Of a DNA stretch of 64,000 bases, positions 16,959-26,598 are shown piece by piece. This DNA is from JAQUBU01 sp036677685. GTDB taxonomy: Bacteria; Bacillota; Syntrophomonadia; Syntrophomonadales; Syntrophomonadaceae. The position numbers were made by a program, and so were the translations under genes. A model generated the notes under the pieces. The model did no database searches and was not told the DNA's origin. It saw only the letters and a list, made by a program, of their open reading frames with translations. Location: contig JAVBWA010000013.1 of assembly GCA_036677685.1 (NCBI GenBank), forward strand, positions 1 to 64,000, given 5' to 3'. How positions within the stretch are numbered: position 1 is the first letter of the stretch; each line of letters starts with the position of its first letter.

Positions 16959-18392
16959 TTATTCTGGCAAATTTTCTTGCAGCCTATATTTTTTAATCTT
17001 CCGCAAAACGGTGGTCTGGTCTATACCTGTTATCTTGGCTATCTGCCGGCTGCTGCTATGTCGTTTCATGGCCTGGCTGAGAATCTGTTTTTCAACCTCT
17101 TCCACGGCCTGGGGAATGGGAATAAAGTAATTAACGCTAACCGCTTTGCCCGCATCAACCGGTTTAGATTCATTATAATTATAGTAACAGGGCAAGGCTG
17201 ATAATTCCAGATAGTCACCATGACTTAAAACCACCATACGTTCAATGGCATGTTTTAATTCACGAATATTACCCGGCCAGCGATAATTTCCCATGGTTTT
17301 CAAAACATCCAGACTGAGGCGTTTTTTCTGCCCGTAGCGCTGGTTGCACTCGTTTAGAAAGTTCATACAAAGCGGGCGAATATCTTCCGGTCGTTCGCGC
17401 AAGGGCGGAATATTAAGATTAATAACATTCAAGCGATAATAGAGATCCTCTCTGAATCTGTGCTCCTGCACCATCTGTTCCAGATCCTGATTGGTAGCGG
17501 CCAGCAACCTTATATTTACCAAGGTGGAAGTGCTCGATCCCACTCGCGTAATTTCACCGCTTTCCAGTGCCCGTAAAAGCTTAACCTGCAGGTTGAAAGG
17601 AAGGTCGCCAATTTCATCCAGGAAAAGAGTTCCCCCGTCCGCAGCCTCAAAAAGGCCCTTCTTCCCATTTTTGGCTGCTCCGGTAAATGCCCCTCCAACA
17701 TAGCCAAAAAATTCTGATTCCAGCAGTTGTTCAGGAATCGCCCCACAGTTTACAGCTATAAAAGGGGCATTTTTCCGAGGACTGTTTTCGTGAATATACT
17801 TGGCCAAAACTTCTTTTCCTACGCCTGATTCTCCGGTTATTAATACGGTAATATCTACTGTACCAACATGAATTGCATCACTTAACAACTCTCTCATTCT
17901 GGTGCTTACCGCTATGGGTCCGCTATCAGTTTGGTTGAGCACATCAAGGTGCTTATAGAATAGTTCTTCCATCTCCTGAGCTTTCTCAAGCTGTTCACGT
18001 AGCCGGGTCATTTCCGTCATATCACGGCAATTGGTTACGACCAGGCGTATCTTACCCTGCTCATCAAAAATAGGATTGGCGGTTACGATGACTACTTTTC
18101 CCGGTATCATATTGGTATGGGTTTGGGTTACCGGAACCTTTTGTTCTAAAACATCAAGGCAGGCCGCTTTCTCATAAGGGCTCTGGTCCAGAAACTCACG
18201 GAAGTTTTTTCCTACAACATCTTCCTTATTGATTCCTGTTATTCTAAAATATGAATCATTTACCATCACCACATTTGCATTCCCATCTGTTACCAGTATG
18301 CCGTCGTAAGATTGTTGAATAACAGTCGCCATTTCATCATAAGTAAGATCAATGTTTATTGAATTCGGAGGTGATGATACCGAAAGAGTCAC
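16959..18392 (-). CDS. Sigma-54-dependent transcriptional activator (PAS, AAA+, HTH)
   Basis: Enhancer-binding protein, 477 residues, that would open sigma-54 promoters. A PAS domain (about 20-130, ending NCRDMTEMTRLREQLEKAQ) probably senses a ligand. The AAA+ domain has Walker A GESGVGKE (187-194), the sigma-54-contacting loop GAFTGA (234-239), Walker B GTLFLDEIGDLP and the arginine segment FREDLYYRLN. The C-terminal helix-turn-helix (SSRQIAKITGIDQTTVLRKI) resembles TyrR-type HTHs. The start is a GTG with AAGGAG upstream. It is encoded beside the only two clear -24/-12 promoters I found, so it is the obvious candidate regulator of the 6.2-16.7 kb genes. Confidence 0.93.
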   Translation of the reverse strand: MTLSVSSPPNSINIDLTYDEMATVIQQSYDGILVTDGNANVVMVNDSYFRITGINKEDVVGKNFREFLDQSPYEKAACLDVLEQKVPVTQTHTNMIPGKVVIVTANPIFDEQGKIRLVVTNCRDMTEMTRLREQLEKAQEMEELFYKHLDVLNQTDSGPIAVSTRMRELLSDAIHVGTVDITVLITGESGVGKEVLAKYIHENSPRKNAPFIAVNCGAIPEQLLESEFFGYVGGAFTGAAKNGKKGLFEAADGGTLFLDEIGDLPFNLQVKLLRALESGEITRVGSSTSTLVNIRLLAATNQDLEQMVQEHRFREDLYYRLNVINLNIPPLRERPEDIRPLCMNFLNECNQRYGQKKRLSLDVLKTMGNYRWPGNIRELKHAIERMVVLSHGDYLELSALPCYYNYNESKPVDAGKAVSVNYFIPIPQAVEEVEKQILSQAMKRHSSSRQIAKITGIDQTTVLRKIKKYRLQENLPE

Positions 18393-18540
18393 TTGGGATC
18401 GCTCCTTTTAGCGTTTTACTCTGTTAAATAATGCTTTGCAGGCATCTTATCTTCATTAATTTTCCTAATCCCGTTCCTTGTATTCGATACTATTCTACAA
18501 TTTAGTATATCCCAATAACCACACAGAAACAACCTCTGAC

Positions 18541-18642
18541 TTTTCATACAAATAATCCCATTAAATATCAAAACAGCCCCCTGCTAAACAATCCATGTAA
18601 ATGGCAAAACCATGGAAACAGCCATTGATATTTGTATGAAAA
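18541..18642. repeat. 102-bp element bounded by 14-bp perfect inverted repeats
   Basis: TTTTCATACAAATA (18541-18554) is repeated as its exact reverse complement at 18629-18642. Inside, AAATATCA and TGATATTT offer an alternative pairing, and CCATGTAAATGG is a further local dyad. It could be a MITE, an operator pair for DNA looping upstream of the activator gene, or a structured RNA. Confidence 0.65.
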
Positions 18643-18662
18643 CCCGCTGCCAGGAGCGGGTT
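18641..18662. terminator. Hairpin adjoining the inverted-repeat element
   Basis: AACCCGCT pairs with AGCGGGTT over a 6-base loop, followed on the plus strand by TGCTTAATTATTGC. It is a possible weak terminator. Confidence 0.4.
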
Positions 18663-18868
18663 TGCTTAATTATTGCTTAGAAATTAATGTAATTTGTTTT
18701 TGTGAAGACTCTATAGCGTTTATGCGCTGATACCTCCCTGTTTCTTAAGACTTGATTGGTAATATTATTAGAATATAATCTGCCATCCTTTTATCGATAT
18801 TATTCCTTGATTCGTTCTTTTATTGCATAAAGCATTTAAACAATTATAATAAGGGCCTGACCCCTCGC

Positions 18869-21800
18869 CTACTCCATCTTGGCCAATAATTCCCCGTTTT
18901 TGACCTGCTGGCCTTCCTGAACGTTTACGTTCAAAACTTTACCGCTTATAGGGGCCAGGATTTGAGTTTCCATCTTCATTGCTTCAATTATTATCAAACT
19001 CTGCCCAGTCTTGACCTGTTCCCCGTCTTTGACCAGTATTTTAGCCACCGTTCCCGGAATGCTGGCCCCGATTTCGTTTTTGTTCTCCGGATCGGCGAAA
19101 ATCGTTGATGGTGTTACATCACCTTTTTTATACACCTTATCCAGAATGGTTATTTCCCGGGTATTGCCATTTACTTCAAAATCAATTTTCCTGAATCCGT
19201 CTTTGTCTACTTTTCCTATATCTATAAGCTTAATGATAAAGGTTTTTCCTTCATCAATTTCGACTTCGCAGATTTCACCCTCGCTTATGCCATCGAAAAA
19301 TACCGGGCTGTTCATGCGGCTGAGGTCGCCATAAGTCTTTTTAAACTCCAGATATTCCTCAAATACTTTGGGATAAAGAATATAGCTTAAAACTTCTCTC
19401 ATTGAGGGCTTAATATTGAATTTATCTTCCAGTGTTTTTTTAGTTGTTTCGAAATCAGCCGGCTCCAATAATTCGCCGGGCCGGCAGGTAATAGCATTCC
19501 GGCCCTTTAGGATGATACTTTGTATATCCGCCGGGAAACCGCCCACCGGCTGACCCATCATACCTTCGAAATAGGCTATCGCCGAATCGGGAAAAGCCAG
19601 ATCCTTGCCTTTTTCCACAATATTCTCGGGGGTCAAATCGTTTTTGACCATGAATATGGCCAGGTCTCCCACTAGTTTGGATGAAGGGGTAACCTTTACG
19701 ATATCGCCCAGCATCTCATTTACGGTTTTATACATTTCCTTTACTTCCTGGAACTTGTGCCCCAATCCAAAACTCTCGACCTGGGGTTTTAGATTGGAAT
19801 ATTGACCGCCGGGGATTTCAAATTTATATACTTCAGCCGTACCTGACTTAAGCCCCGATTCAAATTGGCTGTATATCGGCCTTATATCACTCCAATAATC
19901 GGCAATTTTCTGAATTTCGTCAAGATTTATGCCGGTGTCGCGATTGGTGTTTTCCAGGGCGGCTACTACCGAATTCAGAGCGGGTTGGCTGGTCAGTCCT
20001 GACAGACTGTTAAAGGCGGTATCCACAATATCAACTCCGGCTTCGGCAGCCATCAGCACCGTTGCGACTCCATTGCCGCTGGTGTCATGGGTATGCAGAT
20101 GAATGGGAATGGATATTTCATTTTTCAGGGCTTTGATTAATTTCTGAGCCGCATACGGTTTTAAAAGTCCTGCCATATCCTTGATCCCCAGAATATGCGC
20201 ACCCATTTTCTCGATTTGTTTGGCATTTTCTACATAGTAGCTGAGCGAGTACTTTTCTTTGCTTTCATCCAGAATGTCCCCCGTATAGCAAATGCACGCC
20301 TCGGCCAGCTTGCCGGTTTTCAAGGTCTCATCAATAGCTACTTCCATGCCCTGCAGCCAGTTTAAAGAGTCGAAAATGCGGAATACATCAATACCTGCAC
20401 TGGCTGCCTCCCGGATGAAGGCTCTTACCATATTATCGGGATAATTGGTATAACCTACGGTATTGGCTCCACGAATCAGCATTTGCAGCATGATGTTGGG
20501 AATCCTTTTCCGAAGTTCAATAAGTCTTTCCCATGGGCATTCCTTTAGGAAGCGGTAAGCAACATCAAAGGTAGCTCCCCCCCACATTTCCAGGGAAAAC
20601 AAGTCCCTGCCCAAATGAGCGGTGGCTTCGGCAATTCTCAGCATATCAACGGTTCTTACCCGGGTCGCCATCAATGACTGGTGGGCATCCCGCATACTGG
20701 TATCGGTAAGCAATAGTTTATCCTGGGTTTTTATCCAATCCACCAGGCCCTTGGGGCCCTTTTTATCCAAAATCACTTTAGTGCCGCCAAGATGACCCGA
20801 ACTGTGAATTTTAGGCACCCGGGGCACATCATAATCTTCTTTTAAACCTTTGCCTTCATTTACCACTTTCTCGGCGATGAAGTTCAATATTTTGGCTTCA
20901 TAGTCCTCTTTGGGAGTTATATCAAAAAGCTCCGGTGTATGATCTATAAATCCGGTATCACATTCCCCTTTAATAAATTTAGGATGAGATAAAACATTCA
21001 GTAAAAAGGCTTCATTGGTCTTAACCCCACCGATTATAGTTTCACGAATGGAGCGTTTGGATTTGTTAATGCTGTCCTCAAAACTCCGGGCCCAGGATAT
21101 AATTTTGACCAGGAGGCTGTCATAGTAAGGGCTGATAATCGAACCGGTGTACCCATTACCGCCATCCAGCCTGATCCCAAAACCGGAACCGGTCCGGTAC
21201 ACATCGATTTTTCCGGTGTCGGGTGCAAAACTATTGCTCGGATCTTCCGTGGTAACCCGGCACTGAATGGCATATCCCCTGAGTTTTATACTGCTCTGCC
21301 GTGGAATGCCTACTTGTTTGCTGTTTAATTTATATCCCTGGGCAATCAATAATTGACTTTGCACAATATCGATACCGGTAACCATTTCGGTAATGGTATG
21401 CTCAACTTGAATTCGCGGGTTCATTTCAATAAAATAGTGATTGCCATGGCTGTCCAGTAAAAACTCCACGGTTCCGGCATTCCGGTAATTAACGGATTGC
21501 GCTATTTTTACGGCGTCTGCGCATATCGCCTGCCTTTTTTGCTCGGAAATCGCAAATGCGGGGGTAAATTCAATTACTTTTTGATGCCTCCGTTGGATTG
21601 AACAATCCCTTTCATATAAATGAACTATATTGCCATAGTTGTCACCCAGGATTTGGACTTCGATATGTTTTGGATTCTCCAAATATTTCTCAATAAAAAT
21701 ATCATCGCTTCCAAAAGCCTTGCGTGCTTCATTTTGGGCACTATGGAATTCCTGCAATAAATCCTCTTCACTGCGGACAATCCTCATACCGCGACCGCCG

Positions 21801-22297
21801 CCCCCCGCCGAGGCTTTTAGCATGATTGGGTAGCCGCATCGTTTGGCAAATTTAACGGCCTCGATATCGGACTTGATTGGTTTCTCCACTCCGGGAATTA
21901 TCGGCACACCTATACTCTGAGCCAGAAGTTTGGATTTTATTTTATCCCCCAGTTTATCCATCATTTCAGGTGTCGGTCCAATAAACTCAATCCCGGAATC
22001 CATACATTCTTTGGCAAACTCGGGGTTTTCTGCCAAAAACCCATACCCCGGGTGAATAGCATCCACTCCTTTTTTGATGGCGAGATTAATTATTTCCTCG
22101 ATACTTAGATAAGCTTCGATAGGGCCTTTATTATTTCCGATTAAATAGGATTCGTCCGATTTGGTTCTAAATAAGGCCAATTTATCTTCATTGGAATAAA
22201 TCGAAACTGTTCTAATACCCAATTCATGACATGCTCTGATAATGCGGATGGCTATTTCCCCGCGATTGGCGATTAACACCTTTTTAAAGTTTCTCAC
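18869..22297 (-). CDS. pyc: Pyruvate carboxylase
   Basis: Biotin enzyme, 1142 residues, that makes oxaloacetate from pyruvate, bicarbonate and ATP. The biotin carboxylase ATP-grasp domain (about 1-450) opens with KVLIANRGEIAIRIIRA and contains the glycine-rich loop KASAGGGGRGMRIV. The carboxyltransferase barrel (about 530-800) starts LLTDTSMRDAHQSLMATR and has a metal-binding HLHTHD. The C-terminal biotinyl domain carries EAMKMET with the biotin-accepting lysine at about 1108. Length matches single-chain pyruvate carboxylases. The start is GTG with AAGGAGG five bases upstream. It follows the GGDEF/HD-GYP gene by 21 bases and could be co-transcribed with it. Confidence 0.97.
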   Translation of the reverse strand: MRNFKKVLIANRGEIAIRIIRACHELGIRTVSIYSNEDKLALFRTKSDESYLIGNNKGPIEAYLSIEEIINLAIKKGVDAIHPGYGFLAENPEFAKECMDSGIEFIGPTPEMMDKLGDKIKSKLLAQSIGVPIIPGVEKPIKSDIEAVKFAKRCGYPIMLKASAGGGGRGMRIVRSEEDLLQEFHSAQNEARKAFGSDDIFIEKYLENPKHIEVQILGDNYGNIVHLYERDCSIQRRHQKVIEFTPAFAISEQKRQAICADAVKIAQSVNYRNAGTVEFLLDSHGNHYFIEMNPRIQVEHTITEMVTGIDIVQSQLLIAQGYKLNSKQVGIPRQSSIKLRGYAIQCRVTTEDPSNSFAPDTGKIDVYRTGSGFGIRLDGGNGYTGSIISPYYDSLLVKIISWARSFEDSINKSKRSIRETIIGGVKTNEAFLLNVLSHPKFIKGECDTGFIDHTPELFDITPKEDYEAKILNFIAEKVVNEGKGLKEDYDVPRVPKIHSSGHLGGTKVILDKKGPKGLVDWIKTQDKLLLTDTSMRDAHQSLMATRVRTVDMLRIAEATAHLGRDLFSLEMWGGATFDVAYRFLKECPWERLIELRKRIPNIMLQMLIRGANTVGYTNYPDNMVRAFIREAASAGIDVFRIFDSLNWLQGMEVAIDETLKTGKLAEACICYTGDILDESKEKYSLSYYVENAKQIEKMGAHILGIKDMAGLLKPYAAQKLIKALKNEISIPIHLHTHDTSGNGVATVLMAAEAGVDIVDTAFNSLSGLTSQPALNSVVAALENTNRDTGINLDEIQKIADYWSDIRPIYSQFESGLKSGTAEVYKFEIPGGQYSNLKPQVESFGLGHKFQEVKEMYKTVNEMLGDIVKVTPSSKLVGDLAIFMVKNDLTPENIVEKGKDLAFPDSAIAYFEGMMGQPVGGFPADIQSIILKGRNAITCRPGELLEPADFETTKKTLEDKFNIKPSMREVLSYILYPKVFEEYLEFKKTYGDLSRMNSPVFFDGISEGEICEVEIDEGKTFIIKLIDIGKVDKDGFRKIDFEVNGNTREITILDKVYKKGDVTPSTIFADPENKNEIGASIPGTVAKILVKDGEQVKTGQSLIIIEAMKMETQILAPISGKVLNVNVQEGQQVKNGELLAKME

Positions 22298-22318
22298 ATG
22301 GACCTCCTTGAAGTATTA

Positions 22319-23926
22319 TTAGATGATGGATATAAAATGCTCGACCAGTTCAGCATCAAACTGGATGCCCGCATTCGCTTTTAATTCGGCTATAGCTTCT
22401 TCCCTGCTTAAAGCATTGCGATAGGGGCGCACATTGGTCATGGCGTCAAATGCATCTACAATACATATAATACGACATTCCAGAGGAATTTGCCCACCTT
22501 TTAAGCCCAAGGGATAACCGCTTCCATCCCAGTATTCATGGTGCTGCAATATCCAATCAGCCACTTCGGCTAATTCCGGAAAAGCCTGGGCGATGCGCCG
22601 ACCGGTTTCACAATGTCTTCTTAATTCGGCATTTTCTTCGGGATTGAGCGGTCCAGGCTTCAATAGGATATGATCACCTATTTGCATTTTACCAAGGTCG
22701 TGGTATTCGGCCAATAGCTTTAATTTATTTATACGGACAGCCGGCAGCGCAATTGCCTGGGCCAGAGCTGCCGCCATATCTTGCATTCTTAGCAAATGGC
22801 CTTGCTCCCCAAAATCCTTAACTTCCAGAATATGCTTGACCGCCTTAAATATAGATTTGTGGGTTGCAGGCTTTTGCGCTGCTTTCACCTTATACATATT
22901 GTTGTCGGCTTCCTTAAAAAGATCATCGATGCTTTTATCTTTGCCGGTGCTGCTGGCGAATCCCAATGATATGTGCAGAGGCAGTTCCGCAGTATTCTGG
23001 TTGCTTTTATTCACCAAGATCTTTATCCTCCGGGCTACATTTTGAACATCTTCCAAAGAGCTATGGGAGAGCAGAATGGCAAATTCATCTCCGCCTACCC
23101 TGGATACCACATCTCCTTCACGAACTCCGGCGCTTAATACTCTGCCTGCCTTGATCAAAAGCTGATCACCTGCATCATGTCCCAGAGAATCATTGACTAT
23201 TTTCAAGCCATCCAAATCGCACATTATCATACTGACGGGATAATGTCTTCCCGCCTCCAAACGCTTCATCTCCTCGGAAAAATAGGTACGGTTATAAAGA
23301 CCGGTGACATTATCGTGCAGGCTGAGAAATCGCAGGCGTTCTTCAACCTTCTTGCGTTCATCAATTTCTTCTTTTAAAGATTGGGAGAGCCTCACCAGTG
23401 CTTCGGTTCTTTCCTCCACTCTATGCTCCAGCATTTGCCGGGCCTTTTTCAGTTCAGCTTCTCCACGCAATCGTTCTGTAATATCGCGTGCCACAATAAC
23501 AAGATATTTGTCATTCTCAAATGTTACCAGGCTGGATTTAACCTCCACTGGAATGGCATTGCCGTCGCATTCCCGAAACGCAGCCACACTGGTTTGCCTG
23601 TAGGATTCAGGTTCTTCAGTAATATAATTTTTTATCCCGGACCAGAATGATTCAGGTTTGGTTATAAAGACATCGAATGAACTGTCCAGCATCTGTTCTC
23701 TGGTATAACCAAGCTGTCTGCAAGCCGACTCATTTATATCAATAATTTTTCCGGATGAGCTCTGCAGCAAAAATATTAAATCATGGCTTTGATCCAATAA
23801 AGCGCGAAATCTTTTCAAATCATCGGTTCGCTGCTGCAGTTCAGGATAATAACTTTTACGGATGGATTTTTCGCCCAATCCTATAAGCTGTTCGCGCAGG
23901 GTTTCCTTTTTTCTATAATGCGGCAT
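22319..23926 (-). CDS. PAS-GGDEF-HD-GYP cyclic-di-GMP signalling protein
   Basis: Cytoplasmic 535-residue protein joining synthesis and breakdown modules for cyclic di-GMP. A PAS domain (about 45-160) is followed by a short coiled coil. The GGDEF domain has an intact RVGGDEFAILL active site, so it is probably an active cyclase. The C-terminal HD-GYP domain has EYHDLGKMQIGDHILLKPG and HHEYWDGSGYP, with metal ligands intact, so it is probably also an active phosphodiesterase. The start (GAGGGGA upstream) overlaps the last 14 bases of the alcohol dehydrogenase gene, so the two are translationally coupled. Confidence 0.93.
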   Translation of the reverse strand: MPHYRKKETLREQLIGLGEKSIRKSYYPELQQRTDDLKRFRALLDQSHDLIFLLQSSSGKIIDINESACRQLGYTREQMLDSSFDVFITKPESFWSGIKNYITEEPESYRQTSVAAFRECDGNAIPVEVKSSLVTFENDKYLVIVARDITERLRGEAELKKARQMLEHRVEERTEALVRLSQSLKEEIDERKKVEERLRFLSLHDNVTGLYNRTYFSEEMKRLEAGRHYPVSMIMCDLDGLKIVNDSLGHDAGDQLLIKAGRVLSAGVREGDVVSRVGGDEFAILLSHSSLEDVQNVARRIKILVNKSNQNTAELPLHISLGFASSTGKDKSIDDLFKEADNNMYKVKAAQKPATHKSIFKAVKHILEVKDFGEQGHLLRMQDMAAALAQAIALPAVRINKLKLLAEYHDLGKMQIGDHILLKPGPLNPEENAELRRHCETGRRIAQAFPELAEVADWILQHHEYWDGSGYPLGLKGGQIPLECRIICIVDAFDAMTNVRPYRNALSREEAIAELKANAGIQFDAELVEHFISII

Positions 23927-25091
23927 AGAATATCCCCTCTATTTCTGCCGCAGTTGGCGCTATAGGATTGGTTGCCATACACGCATCATCCAAAGCCCTT
24001 TGAGTAAGTTCGGGTATATGCCGGGGTTCTATCCCGATATCCCTCAGGGTTCTGGTGATGCCGGCCTTCTGGCGCAATTCCGCTATTGCCGTTAACAAAT
24101 CGTCTTTAATATCCTCCGGTCTCCGTCTGGTAATTGGAATCCCCAATGCCTCGGCTATCAGGGTATAGCGTTCCCGTGCCGCATAATAGTTGAAATTGAT
24201 TACCGGCTCCAGCAATATAGCATTACACTCTCCATGCGCCAGATCCAAAAGCCCGCCCAGGCTGTGGGCCATCGCATGGACCGCCCCCAAAATGGCATTG
24301 GAAAAGGCCAGCCCTGCTTCCAGAGTGGCCAGCATTACCTTACTCCGGATGATGAGATCATCGGGAGCTTCCAGAGAAGCCAATAAATATTGGTCAATTA
24401 AGCGAATAGCTTCCAAAGCATGAAGATCAGTTATGGGAGAACTCGCATTGGAAACAAAAGCTTCAATAGCATGAGTTAAAGCATCCAAACCGGTGCAGGC
24501 AGTTAAATACGGTGACATGGTGGTAAGAGTCTGAGGGTCATTTAAAGCTACATCAGGCACCACCGCTTTACTGACTATCGCCATTTTCACATTCTTATCT
24601 GCATCCATAATTATCGCAAACTGTGAAACATCCGCTGAACTGCCTCCGGTAGTAGGAATACATACCAAGGGCGGAATTGGTACATTTACTTGATCAACAC
24701 CCTCAAATTCACTGATTGGCGCATTATTATTGCCCACGATACCTATCCCTTTGGCACAATCTATGGCACTTCCGCCTCCCACCGCCACAATAACATTGCA
24801 GTTATTTCGGTGGTAGATTTCGGCACCGTTCATTATTTCATAGGTTTTAGGATTAGGAGTTACCCCGTCAAATAGTACATAAGGCAGACCTTCTTCCTCA
24901 ATGGACTGTATTACTTGCTGGGTCCAACCTGCCGCTATTATTCCCGGATCAGTAACAATCAGAACTTTCCTCGCACCAAGATTATGAGCATAGCGGCCGG
25001 CTAAATACCGGGCCCCTACCCCGAAAACTATTTCCGGAGCTACGAATTTGCGAAGATTCAGTTCACTCGGTAATAATAATGGTTCCAACAA
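23913..25091 (-). CDS. Iron-containing (group III) alcohol dehydrogenase
   Basis: NAD(P)-dependent Fe-type dehydrogenase, 392 residues. The nucleotide-binding GGGSAIDCAKG motif is present, as is the metal-binding region: TGLDALTHAIEAFVS, then GAVHAMAHSLGGL and DLAHGECNAILL. These supply the conserved aspartate and histidines. The start is a TTG with GGGGGAGG seven bases upstream. It may reduce an aldehyde to an alcohol, or oxidise 4-hydroxybutyrate or 1,3-propanediol-type substrates; specificity is not evident. It is the first gene of a probable three-gene unit with the cyclic-di-GMP protein and pyruvate carboxylase. Confidence 0.92.
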   Translation of the reverse strand: MLEPLLLPSELNLRKFVAPEIVFGVGARYLAGRYAHNLGARKVLIVTDPGIIAAGWTQQVIQSIEEEGLPYVLFDGVTPNPKTYEIMNGAEIYHRNNCNVIVAVGGGSAIDCAKGIGIVGNNNAPISEFEGVDQVNVPIPPLVCIPTTGGSSADVSQFAIIMDADKNVKMAIVSKAVVPDVALNDPQTLTTMSPYLTACTGLDALTHAIEAFVSNASSPITDLHALEAIRLIDQYLLASLEAPDDLIIRSKVMLATLEAGLAFSNAILGAVHAMAHSLGGLLDLAHGECNAILLEPVINFNYYAARERYTLIAEALGIPITRRRPEDIKDDLLTAIAELRQKAGITRTLRDIGIEPRHIPELTQRALDDACMATNPIAPTAAEIEGIFYAAL

Positions 25092-25315
25092 CCATCAACC
25101 TCCCCCTAAGATTGTTGTCGATTGTTTTCGACATGCATATACCAAATTCCTGCACAATACAGCAGTTCTTAACACTGCTCCACCGAGTTTTCTCCCCATC
25201 TTTAATCCAAGATAAAAAAAGCACCGGTTATGAGCCGATGATTTTCTTACTATAAGTTATAGGAATGTATATATAAGAATTGCAATTTATAAATACCTGT
25301 TGTTTTATCGAAGAT

Positions 25316-25513
25316 TTAATTTTCCTTGACATCACAATCTTCTTTTTCAGAAAGCTGGGTGGCTGCTGGTAAACGTCCTGCACGTTGTATCGAGTCCCTC
25401 AAGAGGAACTCAATATGCGAATTAACACTGCGCAATTCATCAGCAGCCCATTTTTCCAATACCTCATAAAGCTTGGGGTTTATTCTGAGCGGAAAGCTCT
25501 TTTTAACAGCCAT
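25316..25513 (-). CDS. Small ribbon-helix-helix (Arc-like) protein
   Basis: A 65-residue protein with a ribbon-helix-helix pattern: a strand KKSFPLRI, then helix NPKLYEVLEKWAADEL, then helix SVNSHIEFLLRDSI. Such proteins bind DNA as dimers, often as antitoxins or autorepressors. The start is an ATG at 25513 with GAGG six bases upstream, 14 bases after the SPFH gene ends. The in-frame GTG at 25525 is less likely. The pairing with an SPFH gene suggests a shared role, but no toxin is encoded nearby. Confidence 0.75.
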   Translation of the reverse strand: MAVKKSFPLRINPKLYEVLEKWAADELRSVNSHIEFLLRDSIQRAGRLPAATQLSEKEDCDVKEN

Positions 25514-25527
25514 CTTGAGCCTCACAC

Positions 25528-26373
25528 CTAATATAGACTGCCCGTATTGATTACCGGTTGAGCGGCCCGGTCGGATACAATAGCTACCAAAAGATTGTTG
25601 ATCATCGCCATTTTACGTTCTTCATCAAGTTCCACAGTACCATCCTTCTCCAATTGGGTCAGGGCCATTTGCGCCATCCCTACTGCGCCTTCCACAATCT
25701 TCTGGCGGGCCGCCAGGATGGCAGAAGCCTGCTGCCGCTGCAGCATGGCACTCGCGATTTCCGTAGCATAAGCCAGGTGAGTGAGTCTGGCTTCCAGTAC
25801 CTCCACACCGGCCAGGGCCAGCCTTTCCTGAAGTTCCAAAGCCAGTTCACGGGCCACTTCGTCGGCATTGCCGCGCAATGAATAGCCTTCGCCTTCAAAA
25901 GTATCGTAAGGGTATTTGGTGGCTACATGCCGCAGTGCAGTTTCACTTTGGATTTCCACGAATTTTTCATAGTCATCCACATCAAACAAAGCCCGCGCGG
26001 TGTCTACAACTCTAAATACTATTACTGCGGCAATTTCGATAGGGTTTCCTTCGACATCATTGACCTTCAACATTTTACTGTTGAAGTTGCGCACCCGTAA
26101 AGATATCTTTTTGTGTCCAGTCAAGGGAATTACCAGCCAAAGACCATTCTCGCGCATACTTCCGATATATCGCCCGAAGAATGTTAAGGCCCGGGCTTCA
26201 TTGGGTTGAACAATCACCAGACCGGTAAACAGCAGCAGCAATGCGACCACGGCTAAAGCCGTTGCGGAAATAAACTTCAGAAGTAAAAACTGATAAACTG
26301 CGCCGCCAAAAAGCAGCAGGATAAGTATAATTCCCAAAAAACCGTTTAATTCAAGCGCTTTCCGTTCAGTCAT
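25528..26373 (-). CDS. SPFH/Band 7 (prohibitin-like) membrane protein
   Basis: Membrane-anchored scaffold protein, 281 residues. Two N-terminal hydrophobic segments (about 13-35 and 38-54) precede an SPFH domain with VQPNEARALTFFGRYIGS and ISLRVRNFNSKMLKVND. A C-terminal alpha-helical region rich in A/E/R (for example ALELQERLALAGVEVLEARL) should oligomerise. The start is an ATG at 26373 with GGGGGA six bases upstream. Proteins of this type form flotillin-like membrane microdomains. Its partner gene is the small RHH protein gene. Confidence 0.9.
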   Translation of the reverse strand: MTERKALELNGFLGIILILLLFGGAVYQFLLLKFISATALAVVALLLLFTGLVIVQPNEARALTFFGRYIGSMRENGLWLVIPLTGHKKISLRVRNFNSKMLKVNDVEGNPIEIAAVIVFRVVDTARALFDVDDYEKFVEIQSETALRHVATKYPYDTFEGEGYSLRGNADEVARELALELQERLALAGVEVLEARLTHLAYATEIASAMLQRQQASAILAARQKIVEGAVGMAQMALTQLEKDGTVELDEERKMAMINNLLVAIVSDRAAQPVINTGSLY

Positions 26374-26491
26374 ACAAAATCCCCCAGTCAAAATTTAATA
26401 TTATTTAGATATTATTATGATATCACTTTTTCCCAATAATAGAAAGCGAAATATATTTCTTTGTAAAAGGCCCGTAATAGGCGGATAAACT

Positions 26492-26520
26492 TTGACAAGT
26501 CAATTAGTTTGAATTATAAT
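26492..26520 (+). promoter_or_regulatory. Perfect sigma-A consensus promoter
   Basis: TTGACA and TATAAT are both exact and separated by 17 bases. The promoter stands 78 bases upstream of the zinc-ribbon gene at 26599, which leaves a roughly 70-base 5' leader. A perfect consensus usually means strong, constitutive transcription. Confidence 0.9.
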
Positions 26521-26598
26521 TTCATTGCCTTGTTCTTTAAGTGATCTCCTTTTTGGGGAACTAAGTCCAAGAGTATTTCCAGAAGGGAGGATGATTAC

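Larger units (their letters stand above)
18393..18868. other. 476-bp gap with inverted repeats
   Basis: This gap separates the sigma-54 activator start from the pyruvate carboxylase 3' end. It contains the 14-bp inverted repeat pair at 18541-18642 and an adjoining hairpin. The rest is AT-rich with no ORF I would call. Confidence 0.5.
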
